A stretch of DNA of 64,000 nucleotides from positions 39,370,150 through 39,434,149 of the forward strand of contig NC_016134.3 in the NCBI RefSeq assembly GCF_000005505.3. The letters run 5' to 3'. The notes under the pieces are model-generated. The model saw only the letters and a list, made by a program, of their open reading frames with translations, ran no database searches and had not been told where the DNA came from. Positions 23,447-34,871 of the stretch are shown here, in pieces (the first letter of the stretch is position 1; every line of letters starts with the position of its first letter). This DNA comes from Brachypodium distachyon (lineage: Eukaryota > Streptophyta > Magnoliopsida > Poales > Poaceae). The translations under genes were made by a program, and so were the position numbers.

Positions 23447-24404
23447 CTCCAGTAGCGCCTTAATGTTGTCCCTGCTGAAGCGCCACCCAGTCCCGGCAGG
23501 ATCTCGCTGAAGCGACAGCAGGACGTGCACGAACGCCTCGTCGTCGTGGAATCGCGCTCCCACGTCGGCGCTCTCGGCGGCGACGACGATGATCTCCTCA
23601 AGAATCCGGTCGATCCTCCGGAACGCCCTGCTCACCTTGGCGTCCGTCCCGTCCACCGCGGCCACCCGCGCCAGCCACGGGAAGTAGTCGCCGACGTGGA
23701 ACGCCCCGAGCAGCGCGTCCACCTTGCCGCGCCACCCGGACCCGGACCCGGACCAGGCGCGCACCCCGAGCACGATCCGCCCGTTCACGTCCTTGGCGAA
23801 GTCGCCCAGGAGCTCGCTGAGCCGCACGCCGCTCCCGCCCTGCCGCTGCCGCTGCTCCTCTACGCCACGGAGCAGCCGGGCCACCTCCTGCTCCCGCACG
23901 CCGCGGTAGGCGCGCACCCGGGCCGGGCACAGGAGGCGGTGCACGGCGAGCTTGCTCGCCGCGCGCCAGTACGCGCCGTGCGGGGCGAAGGCGATGTCCG
24001 TGCAGCCGTAGAGGAGCCGCCTCGGGACGGCGAGCGACGACGGGCGGGTCGCGAAGGCGTGGTCGTGCAGCAGCAGCACCTCGCGCGCCGCGTCGGCCGA
24101 GGAGACGACCAGCGTGGGCACGCGGCCCAGGCGGAGCCAGCATGACGGCGGCGGCGGGCCCGTGGGCCGCGGCGAGCGCGTGCAGGGCGCGGTGCGGGAG
24201 CGCGCCGGCGAGCAGCTGGTGGAGGTTGCCGACGATCGGGAGCCCACGCGGGGACGGCGGGAGGCGGGGGAGGCGGTGGACGACGGGAGATCTCTTGGCT
24301 CGGACACGTCGTCCTAGAAGCAGCAGCTGTATGCACGAGACGATGAGGACTAGCGTGGCGACGTGCATTGCGGCTGCTGGCAATGGCATGGCTGTGGTTC
24401 CCAT
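23447..24404 (-). pseudogene. Cytochrome P450 (CYP71-clan) pseudogene, first exon only
   Basis: Reading starts at 24404 with a hydrophobic membrane anchor, then a basic/proline hinge (RLPRLPPSPRGLPIVGNLHQL), all typical of microsomal A-type plant P450s. After residue 89 (VML) one extra base at 24137/24138 shifts the frame. The next frame resumes perfectly with LRLGRVPTLVVSS, then HAFATRPSS, AFAPHGAYWR and EVARLL, to FSRDNIKALLE at 23447. That is the usual end of CYP71 exon 1, and a GTAAAA donor follows. The expected second exon, with the ExxR helix, PERF and the heme-binding Cys loop, was not found on the minus strand down to about 20.8 kb. The encoded part corresponds to about 319 of the usual 500 or so residues. 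A TATA box at 24471-24476 remains. The frameshift could be an assembly error, but the missing exon could not. Confidence 0.85.
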
Positions 24405-24470
24405 TTTGGCTCCACCGTACGAGCGAGTAGCGCAGATGGTGCCACGCGCGTACGCGACGGGATGGATGCA

Positions 24471-24476
24471 TTTATA
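24471..24476 (-). promoter_or_regulatory. TATA box of the P450 pseudogene
   Basis: The minus strand reads CCCCTATAAATGC, about 70 bp upstream of the start codon. This suggests the truncated gene may still be transcribed. Confidence 0.5.
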
Positions 24477-25077
24477 GGGGAAATGTGCAGGAAAAACTGA
24501 ACTTTTTAACAGACGGTGATTTGCGCGGAAGGGCATCCTCATTTTTCACGTGGAAATGACTAACGAGTGTACACGGAAGCGTAGTATCGGGTAATGGACG
24601 AGCACCCCATGCGCGCTGGTCCCTTGGATGCTAATAGTGGTAGCAGCCAATTTGCCATAGTTTTGTGGCCTCGTGTACCCCGGCCAACAGGGGGCGGTGA
24701 TATCTCTGGAACGGATCAGCTGGATCCTTCCAGAGGCCTCTCCCAGTATACACCCATTTTTTTAGGATTTCAACAAAGTTTGATTTTTAATTGACCTCTA
24801 GTTCGAAATTTTAATGTTGTTTTTTCTGAAAGAGTCTGCATGTTAACGAAGAGTCGAGTAAAAATCAGTTAAAGCTCTTTTAACAATCGCATTTGCTAAC
24901 AAGTCAAATTTAAAGAAAAAACTATCTGTGTCATTTACCGTCGACGTCCTAAGGTAAAAAACTAAACGTATGTACTGAATATATATACAGTTTTGTATTA
25001 GTTTTTCAAGATTGCTGTAATTTGGTAAAACCGAAATAGAAATATCAATAAATATTTAGCATAAGAAAAAAAAAATA

Positions 25078-25148
25078 TTCCCTCCGCCCCGAATTAATCG
25101 ACATGGATTTATATTAAATCCACGTCAGTTAATTCGAGATGAAGGGAG
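25078..25148. mobile_element. Short Stowaway-type MITE
   Basis: A 71-bp imperfect palindrome starting TTCCCTCCGCCCCGAATTAA and ending TTAATTCGAGATGAAGGGAG, flanked by TA on both sides. The rest of 24480-25990 is AT-rich intergenic DNA without a gene. Confidence 0.75.
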
Positions 25149-25995
25149 TATGCAAGAAGAATGATGAAAAAGACAGTATAGACACATCGTCACGTGACTC
25201 TTCCAAGATTGCTGTAATTTGGTAAAACTAGAAATATCAATAAATATTACAAATTTTGAAACTTTATTCTATTTTGTTGGATTACATTTATAAACAATAG
25301 TATCGAAATAAGAGATGGTCTCATATATCCTCTCTCACCGCTAAGTATACGTTAACGTTGGGGCTGGAGAAGCCTAATTAAGTACAATCACACATCTTGT
25401 CATATTGTCAATTTATGGTCCGTTGATGGGAGTATATACGTATGTGTATCGCTCGATGCCTGGGGCTTCTTTTTTCAAGGGGAGTACATCTCGATCAGAA
25501 CGTATGTGTGAAACAAGAAATGTAGATTATGTACCCAATATTAGGCGGCATTCACCTAAGGATGCTTAATTACCAGTACGTACTTGGTTGGGTGGTTCAA
25601 TCATATTCGGTCATGCATGCATGTGCACGCGACACGCAACATGCATCAGGTATCGAAGTATGAGAAACCAAGAAAAGATGGGGCAAAGATGCTGCTGCAT
25701 ACTCGTGTGAGTCGTGTCAATTCTGTGACCACAAATTAGGTGGCATGAGTTTTTAGCAACAATCGTCCTCGCCTTATTTTTCGGACGAAATCAATCCTAA
25801 ATTTACAATGTTACTTAGCAGCCTTATTTTGTACCAAGATGCCACAGTATTACTGAAATTTGGTTCTATCCCATATGTTTAATTTGCTACTACTCCGAAT
25901 ATGAATTTGCTTTGATCGAACTGGCCTGAAAATCTGTTCTACGCTTCAGATAACCCATGGAAAGACAAACATGTTTGATGTTACCGGCCCATTGA

Positions 25996-27024
25996 TCACG
26001 GCACATGATCAATGGCGACGGTGGCGGTGCAGGGAGGCAGAGGCGCGCCGCAGAGGCACCGGTTACGCTGGTAGCATTCGGCTCCGTGCGCCGACATGAA
26101 CCTCCCCTTGGGGATCTCGCCGCAGAGGCCATTGTCGCTCACGTCGAAGTGCTCCAGCCTGACATCCCTCAGCGACTTGGCCACGCTCCCGTTGATCCTG
26201 TTGTGGCTGAGGTCCAGGAACCGGAGGTGGTGCGGGAACCTGACCTCCGTCATGTCGAACTCGAGCTCGTTCCACGACAGGTCCACCTTGGCGACCCGCT
26301 TCGCCGTGCCGAACAGGAACGGCGACGGGTCGCCGGAGAGCCCGTTGCGTGAGAGGTCGATGGTGTCGACGTCGGCGTCGCCGCAGTCGCTGGGTATCTC
26401 TCCCTTTAGCCGGTTGTTCGCCAGTATGAGGAACCTGAAGCTCCCATGAAGGAGCCCCCCCGGGATGGACCCCGTGAGCATGTTGCCGCTGAGGTCCAGG
26501 TACCTGAGGTCTGGGAGGCTGGTTAGAGACTGCGGGATGGGGCCCGCGAGCTTGCCGTCGGCGATGACGAGGGTGCGGAGGCTGGCGGAGAGGAAGCCTG
26601 GCACGGGGCCGGAGATGGAGGTGCCGGCGATGTTGAGGTTCTCGAGGCGGGTGAGGTTGGCGAGGGAGGGCGGGATTGGGCCGGAAAGCCCGCGCACGGA
26701 CTGGACCTGGAGGATCACGAGCGCCGTGAGCTCGCCGAGGGCCGGAGGTACCGGGGCCCGGAGGCCCGCGAGGGAGGAGAGAGCCAGCCCGGTCACGCGG
26801 CCGGACGACGAGCAGAAGACTGCGGCGGGGGGATCCCAGGCGCAGCAGTTGGCGATGGACGGGAGCCACGACGAGAGCTGCACTGGGTCGCCCAGCTGCG
26901 ATTTGATCCTCAGCAGCGCGGCGCGGTCGTCGGCGTTGCAGGCCACGGTGCTGCGAGGAGCCGAGAGCAACGCGATGCAAAGAAGTGCGAGCAGCAGCGA
27001 GCGGAGTGGCAGATCGGCCGGCAT
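25996..27024 (-). CDS. Polygalacturonase-inhibitor-type LRR protein (PGIP-like)
   Basis: Single-exon gene encoding 342 aa. A signal peptide (LRSLLLALLCIALLSAP) is followed by an N-cap with C29, C60-C61 and C71. Next come about ten plant-type extracytoplasmic LRRs (SGPIPPSL, LDLSGNMLTGSIPGGL and similar) and a C-cap with cysteines in AECYQRNRCLCGAPLPPC. The order of motifs (SRNGLSGDPSPFLFG, DLSWNELEFDMTEVRFP, NGLCGEIPKG) is that of PGIPs, which sit in the cell wall and inhibit fungal polygalacturonases; rice FOR1 belongs to the same family. I chose the Met at 27024 over an in-frame one at 27090 because the signal peptide directly follows it and a TTTATATCC TATA-like element lies about 55 bp upstream. 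Inhibitory activity is not shown by sequence. Confidence 0.88.
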   Translation of the reverse strand: MPADLPLRSLLLALLCIALLSAPRSTVACNADDRAALLRIKSQLGDPVQLSSWLPSIANCCAWDPPAAVFCSSSGRVTGLALSSLAGLRAPVPPALGELTALVILQVQSVRGLSGPIPPSLANLTRLENLNIAGTSISGPVPGFLSASLRTLVIADGKLAGPIPQSLTSLPDLRYLDLSGNMLTGSIPGGLLHGSFRFLILANNRLKGEIPSDCGDADVDTIDLSRNGLSGDPSPFLFGTAKRVAKVDLSWNELEFDMTEVRFPHHLRFLDLSHNRINGSVAKSLRDVRLEHFDVSDNGLCGEIPKGRFMSAHGAECYQRNRCLCGAPLPPCTATVAIDHVP

Positions 27025-27699
27025 TGCTGTATTCCTGCTTTGCTCAGAGAGAAACACAAGTTTTGCTCTGTTTCGAATGGATATAAACACTCCCGAGACA
27101 AGATCTAGTAGTACTACTACAGGTGAAGATTTCGGAGCTGGGGGATTGATTCCATTCCAGTTCCAGGGTTGTTGTGATCAGTTCAACGTACCGGCGGGAA
27201 CGAGAACCGCGCCGAGCCGTGCAGGATTCTCCTGGGGGATGCCAGAACATGTGCTTCAAGGTACAGGAAAATCAGAGGTTAGTTACCATCCAACGACGGA
27301 TGGATTTGGACAGTACAAGCAGGAAAAGTGCATGAGTAGACAAAAGCAGAGCTGTTAAGTAAAAGTAGAGCTGCACGGTACACACATAGCACAGCGGCAC
27401 TGAATTACGGAACTTACGATCAGGACAGTAGTCACAACCAATATGTCATATTGCACAACAGAGAACACTTGACACTTCGGCACAATTTTTTTTCCATGCG
27501 ATCCAACGGTTCCACCATAAAAAAGACAACGGAATACAAACTATTCAACAACCAAAAAACACCCAGGTCTTTCCAGTCAAGCTGGAGTAGCACCCGCCAG
27601 AGGATCAATTGCTAGTTAAAGAAAAAAAAGGCACAAGATGAGCACTAGATAGTTCCGATGCCGCATTAAACATCCGATGGGTTTAAAAAATAACATATA

Positions 27700-27933
27700 C
27701 CTATGTTTCTTAAATTATGGTGTATATTATTTTTTTACCGAGACTCTGAACCAAGATTTAGTCTATTAATATTGTTTTTCTGAAATAAAATTGATATCAT
27801 TGGATTTGTATTCAAAAGTACTTGTTTATGATTATGGTTTATATCATATAAATCACATGTTGATGGAGTAATTTTTGGTCAAACGCTCGGTCAAATGAAA
27901 CAATATATGTCTTAATTTGAGAAACAAAGGGAG
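27700..27933. mobile_element. Stowaway-type MITE, degenerate
   Basis: The left end CCTATGTTTCTTAAATTATG and the right end, read inward as CTCCCTTTGTTTCTCAAATT, are imperfect inverted repeats. TA flanks both sides (27698-27699 and 27934-27935). Confidence 0.55.
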
Positions 27934-30581
27934 TAGTTGTCATTGACTTATGTTACAAGACACAACTCATGGAACATCAAACCATGGAAGATTAGATGGT
28001 TGGCATTATCTAGCATGGCACCAGCTTATTACCGCTTTAACTCTAACTCTAGAGGAGACTTTCTGCACGATGTATTAAGGAAAAATGCAGAAATCTTGTA
28101 CAGACATTAGTGTACGCATACTTGTCATAGGGACATTAGTGTACGCCAGAAACTAATCCATGGGATTTTGGGAGGATGAATTCCTTTGAACCAAAGAGTC
28201 TCTATAAGAAAAATTCTTATGGGTTATAATCCTACCAAAATCCCATGAAAATCCTTCAATCCAAAGAGGGCCTTACAGTGGATATCATCAGACAACCTCC
28301 ATTTTTCTCCTACTACACAAGTCACAAAATTCATCACCAAACACACGGTGGTTAAGCAAAAGACATTGGCTTGGGCGGACATATTTATTGCTTCTTTTCA
28401 TACAGTGCTTTTTTGCTTACATGCACATACACGAGAGGAAACAATGGATTCCCTTAGAATGGATTCCCTCAGAGCATCTCCAACAGCATACCCATTTTTA
28501 GAAAGAATACCCAAAAACCGTCAATATGAATATTTTGACAAAAAAAACGACTCCAACATCATACTCATATTTGTTGGATACCAAAAAAAAATAACTACCC
28601 ATATTTTGCCACCCAATACCCAAATATGGGTATTCTATCCCAAGATACCCATCCAACCCATATCCAGCACGCGCAGCCCAACCGCCAATGTCATGAAATT
28701 TCAGCCGCCAGCTCGACCTCCTCGATTCCGGCACAGCCGCTGCCATGGTGCTTGCCGGCGCTGCCCCAGCCTCCCTCGTCATCCTTGGTGTCGATCCCGC
28801 AGTGTCGGCCGCTTCTGCAGACGCTCCCGTGCCATACACATACTGGCTAGCATGCACATACATGACACTTGTTACATCTCACTAGCCAAGTGCCCGTGCG
28901 TTGCAACGGAGAATAAATATATGTTAAATGAAAAGAAGGGCAAAGACGAAAGAAATATCAGTTAACAAGGCGGCGATCGTATACAATTAAAACGCCCATC
29001 CAATGAAAACCTGCAAACTTCCGCCGCGTGAGCAGTTGGATCAAAACATTTGGCTCAGGTCAAATAAGATTCTCACAAGCCACTTAAACACGTTTAACAG
29101 AAAAACCCTTGCCTTTTACTCCCCTTCACTTAAGGATTGGGATGCAAAACGATACGTCACTCGCTCATCGACGCAATGGAGCCTCATCGTCCTCGTGCGT
29201 CGGCGACAGCCCTCCACCCGCCGACGTAGCAAGGACACCGATCAATGCCGAAAATGAACGGTGTAATGACATCATTGTTCATAGGAAGGAATCTTTCATA
29301 TCAATATCCCATGGGAAGACGGCATCTAGTACATAATCTACCTAAACATAGTGTCAATATTGACGAGAAATCAGATGTCAAATAATTTAAATAATGAAAA
29401 TAATAAACCATTAATATGATAGAGGAGAGCTCTGTAACGAAATGAGATGGCATATCAGAGCAGAAGTAAGCTACACCGAAAAGAAAATGATGCAACTTTA
29501 TTTGTTGGGAACAATCAATCATAGTAACTATGAATATAAGTATTCAGATGCTTTTACCATGCCACTAACAGCAGATTATTCCGAGCTTCTATTGGTACTC
29601 CATTATCAACCACTCATTCGCTCATGTCATAGCTTCTTGCTTGCAGCCTACCATCTCCATATAGCCTGTCCTAATTGTTCAGTGATGGTGGGTATCATGC
29701 TTGACATTGTTCTAACTGAACCTTGGTTTGTTAAGGACACTCTTAATGTAGGCGAAAGGTTGTAAGAACCAATGATAGCAAAGCTGCCAATGCTATATAC
29801 TGAAGTTGACAGCAATCTGCACTTTTGATGCTTGGAGAACTATTTCAGAATTGTACTTAACTGTAAAATTTCACCTTTTCGGTGAAATTCTATATGAAAC
29901 AGAGTGTAAGCATCATAAAAGCAGGGGCATGATTCTTATAATAAAATATCAAGATATTTACAAAAAAAATAAAAGATGATTGATTGAGTGACACTAATTC
30001 TATAGTAACTGTGATAGTTCCATGCACTCCAAACAAACTGTTCTCCAAGAATGTAAAGCTAGTATATTGTCAATATATGTCCATATATCTAACTAATTAG
30101 GAAATTGCTGTTGGAAAAGGAAGCTATCAATAATGGTACTTCTTCAGGAGAAGCTCATGATATTGACATACCTCCATCATGGCCTAAAACAAAACATAAT
30201 TGTCCATATCCTACAAAAGAACGGCCAGCCAAAGAAACCTTCGATTTTCCAGAACAAACAACAGTATGCCAAGCACTCCACTGTAATATGAATTCAATGC
30301 GTTTGTCAGAATAAATTACTCCAAAAGACAGGACTGAAGACGCGCAATTATCTCAATTCTAATTTACAGAAATGGTATGACCTAAATGAATGTCAATTCT
30401 ATTCATATTTTCATCAATTGAGGTGCTCCATGAGATTTCAGGAGATAATATACAAATGAGTAAAATAAGGAATTGCTCGAGGGATAATATATTCAAGGAT
30501 GGCTTGTAGTGCCCTCGGAAAATAACAGAAGAAAATGATGCAATATTTTAACTGAATCGAGAATGAATTTGCCAAACCCAC

Positions 30582-30900
30582 CTTCTGAGGGATGCCACAA
30601 ACTCCAGCCTTATATGCTTCATCTCCTCCAGCTCCTTCTCAGAGTTATCTACCTGAAAAATATATAGAAACATATATGCATCCTGTAAGTACAACTTCAG
30701 TAATCCACAATATGTGGTTATCATTCATCACTGACCAATGACCAATAAGATATTGTTAAGTTACAAATATTTCTTCAGAAACAATGGACAACCTCGAACT
30801 GGAAGAGTATATGCTTACTGGAAAATTTGTCATCGTGATCGGGCCCCAGTACTTGAGAGCAGCCAAATCATAAGAACCTAGACATGCATATCATATCCAC
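30582..30900 (-). pseudogene. AINTEGUMENTA/PLETHORA-type AP2 gene fragment
   Basis: Two adjacent exons of an AP2-domain gene survive on the minus strand. Exon 30900-30819 begins after GTATAG with GGYD and ends YDLAALKYWGPITMTNFP before GTAAGC. Exon 30652-30582 begins after TTTCAG and reads VDNSEKELEEMKH...LEFVASLRR before GTGGGT. These correspond to the end of the first AP2 repeat and the linker in the ANT/BBM/PLT group. By my count the first exon is 82 nt where the intact form would be 89 nt. The missing 7 nt remove the EEKAAR part and shift the frame. The linker also lacks one residue. Flanking exons (the first-repeat YRG element and the second AP2 repeat) were not found nearby, so it is a relic or captured fragment. 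Confidence 0.85.
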
Positions 30901-33270
30901 CTATACATGCATACCACAACAATGTTAATTACAAGATGAAAACAATCATTAGAGAACAATGACTCTCGTCTAAATAAACAAAGAATTTTCATTAATTATT
31001 TGGGTCCGAATAGAGTAAATCAAGACTGACCAATCGATATAGAAATAATGAATGAAAAGAAGAATGTCAATAAGCAAGTAAGCAACATTGAGGTGAAAAG
31101 ATCAATATATAGCAAACGGACAGGGCTTGCCACCTCTGTGTCTTACAGGATAAAGCATAGGCAAATGCTTGGCTATTGCATGATAGAAGAGGAAGGAAGA
31201 CACCATTACTACCTTCTAATGATATTCCCTGGAAAGCTGAAGGTTGGAGCTCAGACATGTTTCTCCATGAAACCTCATAATACTCAATTCCCTGAACTTT
31301 ACGCTACTTCATAATTGCTAATTACCTTTGTATAAGAATGCCCACCATCATCTACAAAATCAATCAAGAATTTCATTGATGGAACAAATTAATATATAAT
31401 ATCCACAAAGGATTATACCTCACAATAAGGATTATACCTCACAATAAGGATTATACCTCTAGGCAGTTCTTGATTGCTCGAGATCAAGAGGTCTGGGGCT
31501 AGACCCTCTCGGGGAGCAGGTTGAGACCGCTATCAGTCTATCCGGATCTGCGGTGGAGATCGACGGCGGCGTCGTTCGCGGGGAGGGAGGGCCACCGGTG
31601 CCGTCGCCGGCAACACTGATGGACCGGTGGTATCCTCCATGCCCTAGCCAGGGGCAGTACGATGGACACTATGGGGAAAAGGGAGGCTGAAGGGGGAGAG
31701 GGAGGGAAGGGAGGCGCGCGGCGGTGGACCGAGGAGGCTTGCGGCCGCGGATCCCAAGGAGGTGCGCAGCGGCGGCGGATTTGCCTAGGGCTCGGGCAGA
31801 CGAAGATCCTGGTGGCTGACCCGCATGGTGGCGGCGGCGGTCTGGAGGGGAGATAGTGACCGGATCCGGCCGCCGGCAGGGGGTCGGGGATGCGTGCGAG
31901 GTAACGGCGGGGAAGGGGAGGAGGCGATGTACGAACCGTTGGTCCTTTTTTTTTCTCTCACGACTCACGGTGGTTTTTGTTTTCCTTCCGCGGTTTTTTA
32001 TTTCCGTGCGTGGACCGCCAGTTTTGCTGGGTTTTTTTCGTGCGTGGGTTCGGTGGCGTGGGTACTCGTGGACGTACGAGGGACGACGAACCTACGCAAA
32101 CTGGAAATTAAAGAATACTCTAGTACAGATTTCGTGCTCACTGGGTAGTTACGTTGAATCGAGTTCGTGGGATACTGCAGTCTCATGTGGACCTCCTCCC
32201 AGACTAAAAAAGGTGAGGGAGGCAAAGGGACGGTCTTGCTAATCCATCAAAGTATGACTTCACGTTGAAATAAACATTGGCTAGCAAGCTTGAAGCTTGG
32301 ATCAATGATTATTAAACAGTTTGCTTCCCTCGCAAGTGGCAAAGTAAAATGATACTGTATCATTCTCCGTAGTCCGTGGACAGCAAACACACCAAATGAG
32401 TTTTTATACAGTAAGATATTCGTAGCAACTAAGTCATGTTGCATAAAACCGGGGAGCAGTATTGTTCTGCACAAGTTATGTGCTGTGAACAAGAAGGGGC
32501 AAGAGGTGGCTTACCACGGGATTGGGTATGCTGGCGCCCCGGCACGGACATGAACCGCTCGAACGCCAAAAGCCACATGATACGACGGTCACGCCTGAGA
32601 TCAAAACTCGCGACAAAACGAGTGCACCAAGGTATGCCTTCTGCTCAATTCCGATTTGAAACCAGCAAAGCGAGGTGTACCGCTCTCTCCAAAATCTCAA
32701 TTAGGATTTGAATCCACAAGGCGAGGCGCCGAGGAAAGGAAATTGCATCGCCGCCGACGGGCGGAGAGCCTGCCACGAGACAAAACCTGACAGGACACCG
32801 TAGGACATCCGGGAGCCCAGAGCAGCAGTGGTTTCCAAAAATCGTCGAGGCAGGGGCGGGATGTGGAGTAATGGAGTTGGAGATGTGGAGCCGGGGATGG
32901 GAGGGAGGCGGCGTTGTGGACGACGAGGTGCGCGGCTGGGCAGATCTCGGGGGAGAAGAGGGGCTCCATTTGGCATGTTGTCGCCGAGGGCAGCCAGCGT
33001 GCGGTGGTCCTTCTCTAGTTATCTCCCCGAGCCCCCCTCCGGTCCTCCCTCGCCAATCTCGATTGCTGAATGCTGACGGCCCCAGAGGCTCAAACCGTTA
33101 GATGCTCGAAGAACTGGAATCATGGATTACCTTTGTTTTGGGATAGAAATTATGGATTACGACCCTGATTTCCGTATGGCCAACAAATACATGCGTCTGT
33201 ATAGTTCCCGTGCGGTATCTACAGTCGTAGGCAGCAGTTACGGCTCCAAAACGTTATTTTAAAAATGGTA

Positions 33271-33331
33271 CTCCCTCCGTTTTTAAATAGTTTGCAATAA
33301 AACAGTGACAAGTATTTAGGAACGGAGGGAG
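33271..33331. mobile_element. Short Stowaway-type MITE
   Basis: CTCCCTCCGTTTTTAAATAG at the left and CTATTTAGG-related AACGGAGGGAG at the right, 61 bp in all, with TA on each side (33269-33270, 33332-33333). Essentially a solo hairpin. Confidence 0.8.
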
Positions 33332-34242
33332 TACAATATATGTAAATACAAAAGCGCATACTACAAAAAAAATATACTCCTACTATAAAAAAGAAATTAC
33401 CACAAATTACACATTTTGGTCTTTTATTGCCCAGTGCGGACTATTTTTAGGTCTTGTAACTATTTACATAAATCTTTGTATGTGCACCTTCATATATGAG
33501 AGGTTAGATATAAAAGCGGGGAAAGATTAGGGATGGAAAACATGGTGAAAGTTTTTTGTCATTTCTCCCAAATATGACTGTTGGAGAAGAGGCATGTAAA
33601 TTCTGGAGATGCTCTTATGGTTTTCCCGTGAGTGGTTATTGCGCCTTAGCATCGAGGAAGCCGATTGGTGTATGGACACGACACAATGGATATTTTTTTT
33701 TACACTAACAATGATACATTCTAAATAAGTATACATGGGCCACATAGTTTTGTAGTTCGTAGAGGAGCGCAATTAAGTGCACTTAGAGGATAACGAAGAT
33801 ATCCACCCTTATGTCTTGCTTGTATAGATAAGAAATACGTGTTTAGCTAACAACAAGTCACAAGTATGGTCAACACTTCATGCACTACAAATGTCGTAAC
33901 ATTACACCATCAGAACTTCGTTACTTATGGAGTTCGGATGCACCAGCACATGCAAATATGGTCAACACTTCATGTACTACAAATGTCGTAACATTATCGC
34001 ATCGGAACTTGGTTACTTATGGACCTCGGATGCACCAATCGCATGCACAAGTACAACGACAAAAAAAACACTGCTCGAGACTTGATGAGATGAAAACCAA
34101 ATGTCAACTAAAAGGGTCAATCAGATAAAGCAAATCGTTGACGATATGTTAATCTTATCGTCCCAAGTTTGCGACCGTATGTCATTGTCTTGTTCTCTGA
34201 CAAAAGGAATTCTATTCGATTTTCAAGGAAATAATACTCGTA

Positions 34243-34367
34243 TTCCTCAGTCTAACAAATGATGTCTCAATTTTAACTAAGTTTGAATGCATCTATACAC
34301 ACGAAGTCATATCTAGATACATCCAAGTTTTGACAAACTCGAGACATCTTTTGTTAGACGGAGAAAG
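34243..34367. mobile_element. Stowaway-type MITE
   Basis: A 125-bp element with inverted ends (GTCTAACAAATGATGTCTCA and GAGACATCTTTTGTTAGAC) flanked by TA. It is in the same family as 776-875 and 60296-60415. It lies about 500 bp upstream of the EMSY-like gene. Confidence 0.8.
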
Positions 34368-34871
34368 TATTTGAATTTGTTTTTTCAAAGGAATCGTATA
34401 TCAATTTGAATTCTATCGCATCGCGCTTGTACCTTTGTACGGTTGTAGGCACCCACGTGCTGGCCAATGTAAAGCCACGCGGCTACAAAAGTACAAAACG
34501 GTCACGTCGAACGCGCCATATGCAGTAAGCCCCCTAGTACCAATACATGTAGCGTAACTCGTGATATATGTAGAAAATAACTAATCTTTCCAGGGGGTAA
34601 TCCAAAAAACACGAATTCCTAAATTTCCCGATCGCCTTGAACCCTACCTCCCTCCCCCTGCTCGCCCCCGCGCCCCGCCCCCAAATCCTCATCCAATTCC
34701 AAGCCCCAAAACCTCTCAAATCTGTCTCCAGATCTCCCAGTTGTCGCTGGATTCGGCCGCAGGTTTCTCCTTATATCTGCGGATTCGTACTCAGGCGGTC
34801 CGCGGCGTCCGGATCTGGGGGAGGCCGGCTGATTTCTAGGGTTTCTCCGTTCCGGCGTCCCAGGCGGCTCC

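Larger units (their letters stand above)
27936..34242. other. Repeat-rich interval with gene fragments
   Basis: No complete gene was found. The grass repeat signature AGAGCATCTCCAACAG starts at about 28472. A terminus ACTAGCCAAGTGCCCGTGCG lies at about 28882. The AP2 fragment is at 30582-30900. GC-rich patches at 31530-31950 and 32700-33080 carry short open frames (32701-32976 minus, for example) without domains. An imperfect duplication of about 70 bp occurs at about 33865-34025 (shared TGGTCAACACTTCATG and ACTACAAATGTCGTAACATTA). A TATAGATAAG-type end near 33825 could close a large element that began at 28882 (inference). Confidence 0.4.

Noticed and set aside
23525..24145. 206-aa plus-strand open frame
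   Set aside because: Exact antisense of the P450 first exon. His/Pro/Arg-rich shadow frame without motifs.
26465..27358. 297-aa plus-strand open frame
   Set aside because: Antisense shadow of the PGIP-like gene. The LRR reading on the minus strand explains the sequence.
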